A DNA stretch of 64,000 nucleotides from Parvibaculum sp040390855. Its GTDB lineage: Bacteria > Pseudomonadota > Alphaproteobacteria > Parvibaculales > Parvibaculaceae. The notes beneath the pieces were generated by a model. That model saw nothing but the letters and a program-made list of their open reading frames with translations, ran no database searches and was not told the DNA's origin. The DNA lies in contig JAZJXO010000011.1 in NCBI GenBank assembly GCA_040390855.1, forward strand, positions 1-64,000, written 5' to 3'. Below, piece by piece: positions 60,313-64,000 of this stretch. Within the stretch, counting starts at the first letter, position 1. Each line of letters opens with the position of its first letter. Position numbers and translations under genes: made by a program.

Positions 60313-61781
60313 AAATTGCCCTCCGGCGCGAGCAGGGGGACATTGAGCAGGAAATTGTAAATCTCGTTGGCAAAGAAGAAGAGAACGAGACAGCCAAGCG
60401 CGGTGGCGCAGACGGGAATGAGCATGAGAGGCGGGGCCTCGCGCAAGGCAGTGGCGGGCGCAGGCAGGAAGAGTGCGCGGGCGGCGACGGGCAGAAGGTA
60501 GGCGACGGAGAGGAGCGAGCCGACAGCCAGCACGATGATCATAGCGGTCTGATGCGCGTCGGCAGCGGCGAGGAGCAGAAAATACTTGCTCCATGCCCCG
60601 CCGAGAGGCGGTAGGCCGATGATGCTGAAGGATGCAATGAGGAATGCTGTGAAGGTGACCGGCATGGCGCGTCCGAGGCCGGACATTTCGCTGACTTTTG
60701 TTTTGTGCGCGGTGACATAGATGACACCGGCGCACATGAAGAGTGTGATTTTTGCCATGGCGTGCATGATGATCTGGAGCGTCGAGCCGATCATGCCGGA
60801 CTGGCTGGCGAGCGCGATGCCGAGTGTGACGTAAGCAAGCTGGCTGATGGTGGAGTAGGCCAATCGTGCTTTGAGATCGTCTTTGGTAATGGCGATAAGC
60901 GCGGGGACGATGATGGAAAAAGCCGCGATCCAGATGAGCCATTGCGAAGCGCCAGTAGTCGAGAGATAGCCTGTGCCGAAAATATAGACGCTGACTTTCA
61001 GCAGCGCGAAGACGCCGCCCTTCACCACGGCGACGGCATGGAGCAGCGCACTGACAGGCGCGGGCGCGACCATGGCGGCAGGGAGCCAGCGGTGGAACGG
61101 CATCAACGCAGCTTTGCCGATGCCGAAAGCAAAGAGGGCCAGCAGCACGGGGGCGAGGGCGGGATCGAGATGATGGGCGAGGATGCCGCCTGCTTCAAAG
61201 TTCAATGTGCCCGCGGCAAGCCAAGTCCAGATGAGTGCGGGAAAGAGGAAGGCGACGGAAGTGGACAGGAGAATGACCAGATAGGTGCGGGCCCCTTTGC
61301 GGGCTTCGTCTGTGCCCTTATGGGCAACGAGCGGATAGGTCGAGAGCGTGAGCGCTTCATAGAAGATGAAGAGCGTGAAGAGATTGGCGGCGAAAGCAAT
61401 GCCGATGGCAGACGCGATGGCGAGTGTGAAGAAAAGAGCAAAGCGTGTTTGGTGCCCCTCGTTTGCTTCGCGCATGTAGCCCGCCGCATAGATCGCAATG
61501 ACAATCCAGAGGCCGGAGGCGAGCGTGGCGAAGACGAGGCCGAGCGGCTCGACATTGAAGGCGAGCGGCAGGCCGGACATGATTTCGAATAAATAGAAAT
61601 GCGCAATATCGCCGGAAAGAAAGCCGGAGAGGATGCGCAGGACAAGCGCGAAGGTGACGGCGGCGGTCAGAACATGGACGATGTCGCGCGCGCGGGGGAA
61701 GGCGCTCAGGCTCGCAATCAACGGCATGGTGCCGAGCGGCAGGAAGAGCGCGAGGAAGAGGGCATATGTGCTTGTCATCAT
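60309..61781 (-). CDS. mrpD: MrpD/NuoM-type antiporter-like subunit (second D-type subunit)
   Basis: The 490-residue polytopic protein carries the conserved residues of antiporter-like subunits: Glu in LFTLFIFYEALTLSTYPLV, Lys in FGIGKAALMPFHRWLPAAMVAP, AVVKGGVFALLKV, and His/Lys in HAMAKITLFMCAGVIY. It starts six bases after the stop of the first D-type gene. Substrate cation versus proton alone cannot be told from sequence by eye. The tight operon suggests a joint complex. Confidence 0.88.
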   Translation of the reverse strand: MMTSTYALFLALFLPLGTMPLIASLSAFPRARDIVHVLTAAVTFALVLRILSGFLSGDIAHFYLFEIMSGLPLAFNVEPLGLVFATLASGLWIVIAIYAAGYMREANEGHQTRFALFFTLAIASAIGIAFAANLFTLFIFYEALTLSTYPLVAHKGTDEARKGARTYLVILLSTSVAFLFPALIWTWLAAGTLNFEAGGILAHHLDPALAPVLLALFAFGIGKAALMPFHRWLPAAMVAPAPVSALLHAVAVVKGGVFALLKVSVYIFGTGYLSTTGASQWLIWIAAFSIIVPALIAITKDDLKARLAYSTISQLAYVTLGIALASQSGMIGSTLQIIMHAMAKITLFMCAGVIYVTAHKTKVSEMSGLGRAMPVTFTAFLIASFSIIGLPPLGGAWSKYFLLLAAADAHQTAMIIVLAVGSLLSVAYLLPVAARALFLPAPATALREAPPLMLIPVCATALGCLVLFFFANEIYNFLLNVPLLAPEGNL

Positions 61782-61787
61782 GCGCCT

Positions 61788-63293
61788 CTATTGCCAGATC
61801 AGGCTGGAGGCGGCAACGAGGCCACTGGCGGCACGGGTGGCGGCTTCACTGGTGAGGGACGGATTGACACCGAAGTAAAGGCTGAGGCTGGCGAAGATCC
61901 AGATCGGCACGAGCATGGTGAGCGGCGCTTCGCGGCGGATGATGCCCTTGGGCGTCGGCTGCATATAGGCGGCTTCGAGGAACCTGCCGACATAGACAAT
62001 CGCGATGAGGGACGAGGCGACGATTACAACGGCGACGGGCCGCCAGCCGCGCTGGAGGGCGGCTTCGACGAGAAGCCATTTGGAAACGAAGCCGACGGTG
62101 AGCGGCACACCGATGAGGCTCATGCCACCGATGGCGAAGGCGGCGGTGGTCCACGGCATGTCGCGGCCGACGCCATGGAGATCACGGATCGTCACCGTGC
62201 CTGCTTCTTTGGCGTAAGCGCCTGCGACCATGAAGAGGGAGGCCTTGGTGACCGCGTGGTTGAAGAGATGGATGATCGCGGCGGCGAGGCCTTCACGGGT
62301 CAGCATGGACATGCCGGTCAGCATCATGCCGATTTGCGAAATGCTGGAATAGGCGAGCAGGCGTTTCAGATTGTCCTGATGCGCGGCAAGGTATGCGCCT
62401 ATGAGCGAACCGGCGAGCGCCAGCGGCAGGACGAGGAGGAAGATGATGTCGGCCTCGAAGGGAACAGAGAGGCCGAAGACGGTGAAGAGAAAACGCAGCA
62501 GCACATAGATCGCGACTTTGGTGGCGGTGGCCGACAAGAAGGCGCTGACGGCGGAAGGCGCGTACGTGTAGGCGTTGGGCAACCATTGATGCAGCGGGAA
62601 CATGGCGAGCTTGAGGCCGAGGCCGACAAGGATAAATGCAAAGCCCATGCGCAAGGTGCGGCTGTCGCCGTGATCGAGCAGGCGCTGTGCGAGGTCGGCC
62701 ATGTTGAGGGTGCCGGTGATCATGTAGAGAAGGCCGAGACCTATGACGAAGAAGGTCGCGCCGATGGTGCCCATGATGAGATAGCTGTAGGCGGCGGTGA
62801 GGGCGCGGCGGTCGCTCTTGGCGCCGGACGCGACCAGCGCGTAGGTCGAGAGCGACGAGATTTCCAGAAATACAAAGACGTTGAACGCATCGCCTGTGAT
62901 GGTGAGGCCGAGCAGGCCGGTGAGGCAGAGGATGAAGGCGGCGTAGAAGAGGCTGTGTTGTCTGGCGTCGATTTCGTGGCCGACGCTGGCGCGGGCATAG
63001 AGCAGCGTCAGTGCGCCGGTGCCCGACACAATGAGGGCGACGAAAGCGTTGAGCATATCGACGCGGTATTCGATGCCGATGGGCGGCGCCCAGCCGCCGA
63101 GATGATAGGAGATGACTTCGCCGTCAAAGGTGGCGAGGACGAGCAGGACGGAGAGTGCAAGCGTGACGAGGCTTGTGAGAAAGGCGAGGGCCCATGCGTG
63201 GTTTTTGCCGTTGAGCAACATGCAGAACGGAGCGGCGACGAGCGGCGTGATGACTTGCAGGATCGGCAGATGCTGTGAAAAAAATTGCGGCAT
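61788..63293 (-). CDS. mrpD: MrpD-type antiporter-like subunit (first D-type subunit)
   Basis: The 501-residue protein is the closest of the three to standard MrpD. It directly follows the MrpC gene (TGATG overlap), with Glu in FNVFVFLEISSLSTYALVASG, Lys in VGLGLKLAMFPLHQWLPNAYTYAPSAVSAFLSATATKVAIYVLLRF, and His/Lys in HLFNHAVTKASLFMVAGAYA. About 14 membrane helices. In Mrp complexes MrpD is one of the two ion-translocating subunits. Confidence 0.92.
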   Translation of the reverse strand: MPQFFSQHLPILQVITPLVAAPFCMLLNGKNHAWALAFLTSLVTLALSVLLVLATFDGEVISYHLGGWAPPIGIEYRVDMLNAFVALIVSGTGALTLLYARASVGHEIDARQHSLFYAAFILCLTGLLGLTITGDAFNVFVFLEISSLSTYALVASGAKSDRRALTAAYSYLIMGTIGATFFVIGLGLLYMITGTLNMADLAQRLLDHGDSRTLRMGFAFILVGLGLKLAMFPLHQWLPNAYTYAPSAVSAFLSATATKVAIYVLLRFLFTVFGLSVPFEADIIFLLVLPLALAGSLIGAYLAAHQDNLKRLLAYSSISQIGMMLTGMSMLTREGLAAAIIHLFNHAVTKASLFMVAGAYAKEAGTVTIRDLHGVGRDMPWTTAAFAIGGMSLIGVPLTVGFVSKWLLVEAALQRGWRPVAVVIVASSLIAIVYVGRFLEAAYMQPTPKGIIRREAPLTMLVPIWIFASLSLYFGVNPSLTSEAATRAASGLVAASSLIWQ

Positions 63294-63685
63294 CAGATTT
63301 TTTCCTCAGCCGCGTTTTCGCCGCTCTCGATAGCGAGCAGATCGTCTTCCTCAATCGTGCCGAAGGCTTCACGGATGCGCACGACAAGCGCCAGCGCCAG
63401 CGAGGTCGTGGCGATGCCGACGACAATGGCGGTGAGGATCAGCACATGGGGCAGGGGATTGGAATAGACCTCGTCCTTGATGCCGGTGAGGATCGGTGCG
63501 GTGCCGCCGGTGATCTTGCCCATCGAGATATAGAGCATGAAGACGGAGACCTGAAAGATATTGAGGCCGACGATCTTCTTGATGAGATTGCCGCGCGAAA
63601 TGGTGATGTAGAGGCCGATCATCATCAGACCGACGACCATCCAGTAATTGTAATGCGTTGATATTTGGGTGACGAGGTCGGCCAT
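63293..63685 (-). CDS. mrpC: MrpC/MnhC antiporter subunit (NuoK-like)
   Basis: A 130-residue protein with three membrane helices and the MrpC/NuoK pattern: VGLMMIGLYITISRGNLIKKIVGLNIFQVSVFMLYIS, then DPLPHVLILTAIVVG in the variant NPLPHVLILTAIVVGIATTSLALALVVRI. The acidic C-terminal tail (EEDDLLAIESGENAAEEK) is longer than in many MrpC. It begins directly after the mrpB stop, with no gap. Confidence 0.93.
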   Translation of the reverse strand: MADLVTQISTHYNYWMVVGLMMIGLYITISRGNLIKKIVGLNIFQVSVFMLYISMGKITGGTAPILTGIKDEVYSNPLPHVLILTAIVVGIATTSLALALVVRIREAFGTIEEDDLLAIESGENAAEEKI

Positions 63686-64000
63686 CTACCAGTCCTCGTC
63701 GTCGATGTCGGGTTCGCGCGTGACGAAGGCGACGAAGATGGTGATCATGGCGAAGGCGACCGCGATGCCGACGCCCAGCTCGACAAGAAGGATGCCCCAT
63801 TCCTGCCCGTGCACTGTGTCGGAGGCGAGCCGGTTATAGTCGAGAAAATTGAGGCCCTGAAAGAGCGAGACAAGGCCGGTGCCTGCATAAAGCAACAGGC
63901 CAACGGCGAGGCCGCCAAGCAGAAAGCGACGTGGCAGAAGCTGCGTCAATGCCTCGACACCGAAGACCAGCGCATAGAGGATGAAGCCGACGGCGAAGAT
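63686..64000 (-). CDS. mrpB: MrpB/MnhB-like antiporter subunit, 3' part
   Basis: The open frame enters from beyond the right edge (first visible codons IFAVGFILYALVFGVEALTQ) and ends at 63686, giving 104 residues of the C-terminal part. GQEWGILLVELGVGIAVAFAMITIFVAFV matches the end of MnhB domains, where the motif is H/G-x-IGIxLVELGVG. A TTG at 63949 could start a short version, but the frame is coding upstream of it, so the gene is taken as truncated by the window. Confidence 0.85.
   Translation of the reverse strand: MFAVGFILYALVFGVEALTQLLPRRFLLGGLAVGLLLYAGTGLVSLFQGLNFLDYNRLASDTVHGQEWGILLVELGVGIAVAFAMITIFVAFVTREPDIDDEDW

Noticed and set aside
60705..63278. Long + strand ORFs opposite the antiporter-like genes
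   Set aside because: They are Glu/Gly/Asp-rich complements of hydrophobic membrane-protein codons, with no domains; the minus-strand genes account for the DNA.
1..64000. CRISPR arrays, tRNA or rRNA genes, prophage, toxin-antitoxin pairs
   Set aside because: I looked for regularly spaced repeats, T-loop motifs and phage structural genes by eye and found none; short tRNA genes could still be missed without a covariance search.

Overview
The window reads as a chromosomal segment of an alphaproteobacterium (class only; order not assigned). The evidence is gene order and content: rpsB-tsf-pyrH-frr-uppS-cdsA-dxr-rseP-bamA-skp-lpxD-fabZ-lpxA-lpxI-lpxB, then gltA, gltX, comEC and lexA with a GTTC-N7-GTTC SOS box, a trp block ahead of moaC-moeA, tpiA-secG-pyrG, and eno-ftsB-pdhA-pdhB-pdhC-lpd-lipA-coq10. 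LpxI in place of LpxH and a PdhB carrying its own lipoyl domain fit the same group. Almost all genes look intact. I saw no rRNA, tRNA, CRISPR array or prophage.

Layout. 1-990: the 3' end of an IS3-type transposase gene and a sulfotransferase-like gene, the most accessory part of the left edge. 1.3-16.3 kb (+): translation factors, UMP kinase, undecaprenyl-PP and CDP-DAG synthesis, the MEP-pathway enzyme Dxr, the site-2 protease RseP, outer-membrane assembly (BamA, Skp) and most of the Raetz lipid A pathway, with several ATGA overlaps. 16.6-19.4 kb (-): gltA and gltX. 19.9-22.2 kb (+): comEC. 22.2-34.99 kb (-): lexA, a tetR/small membrane protein/desaturase operon with two palindromic operator candidates, moeA, moaC, a GNAT gene, an alanine-rich exported protein, kdsA, trpC, trpD, trpG, trpE and a PpiD-like foldase. 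35.3-38.5 kb (+): tpiA, secG, pyrG. 38.8-41.1 kb (-): the queuosine precursor operon queC-queE-queD-queF. 41.7-54.1 kb (+): a PadR regulator, eno, an abundant-looking DUF1329 protein, ftsB, the pyruvate dehydrogenase operon, a TerC-family protein, a PAS protein, lipA and coq10. 54.1-55.5 kb (-): corA and gloA. 55.6-57.0 kb (+): a sirtuin deacylase and an RMF-like small protein. 57.1-57.8 kb (-): two tandem cold-shock genes with duplicated leaders. 58.2-64.0 kb (-): a multisubunit cation/proton antiporter-like operon that runs off the right edge and carries three MrpD-type subunits.

The genes are mostly envelope biogenesis, translation and central carbon metabolism. The unusual points are local. 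kdsA sits inside the trp/mo gene block and is of the E. coli-like Asn type, while its usual place between pyrG and eno holds que genes. A diverged 170-bp repeat occurs beside lpxB and beside the sirtuin gene. The tetR-desaturase operon has clear operators. The antiporter-like cluster has an atypical subunit set and two uncharacterised small membrane proteins. I did not find a convincing wholly new system; the antiporter-like cluster and the tetR/desaturase unit come closest.
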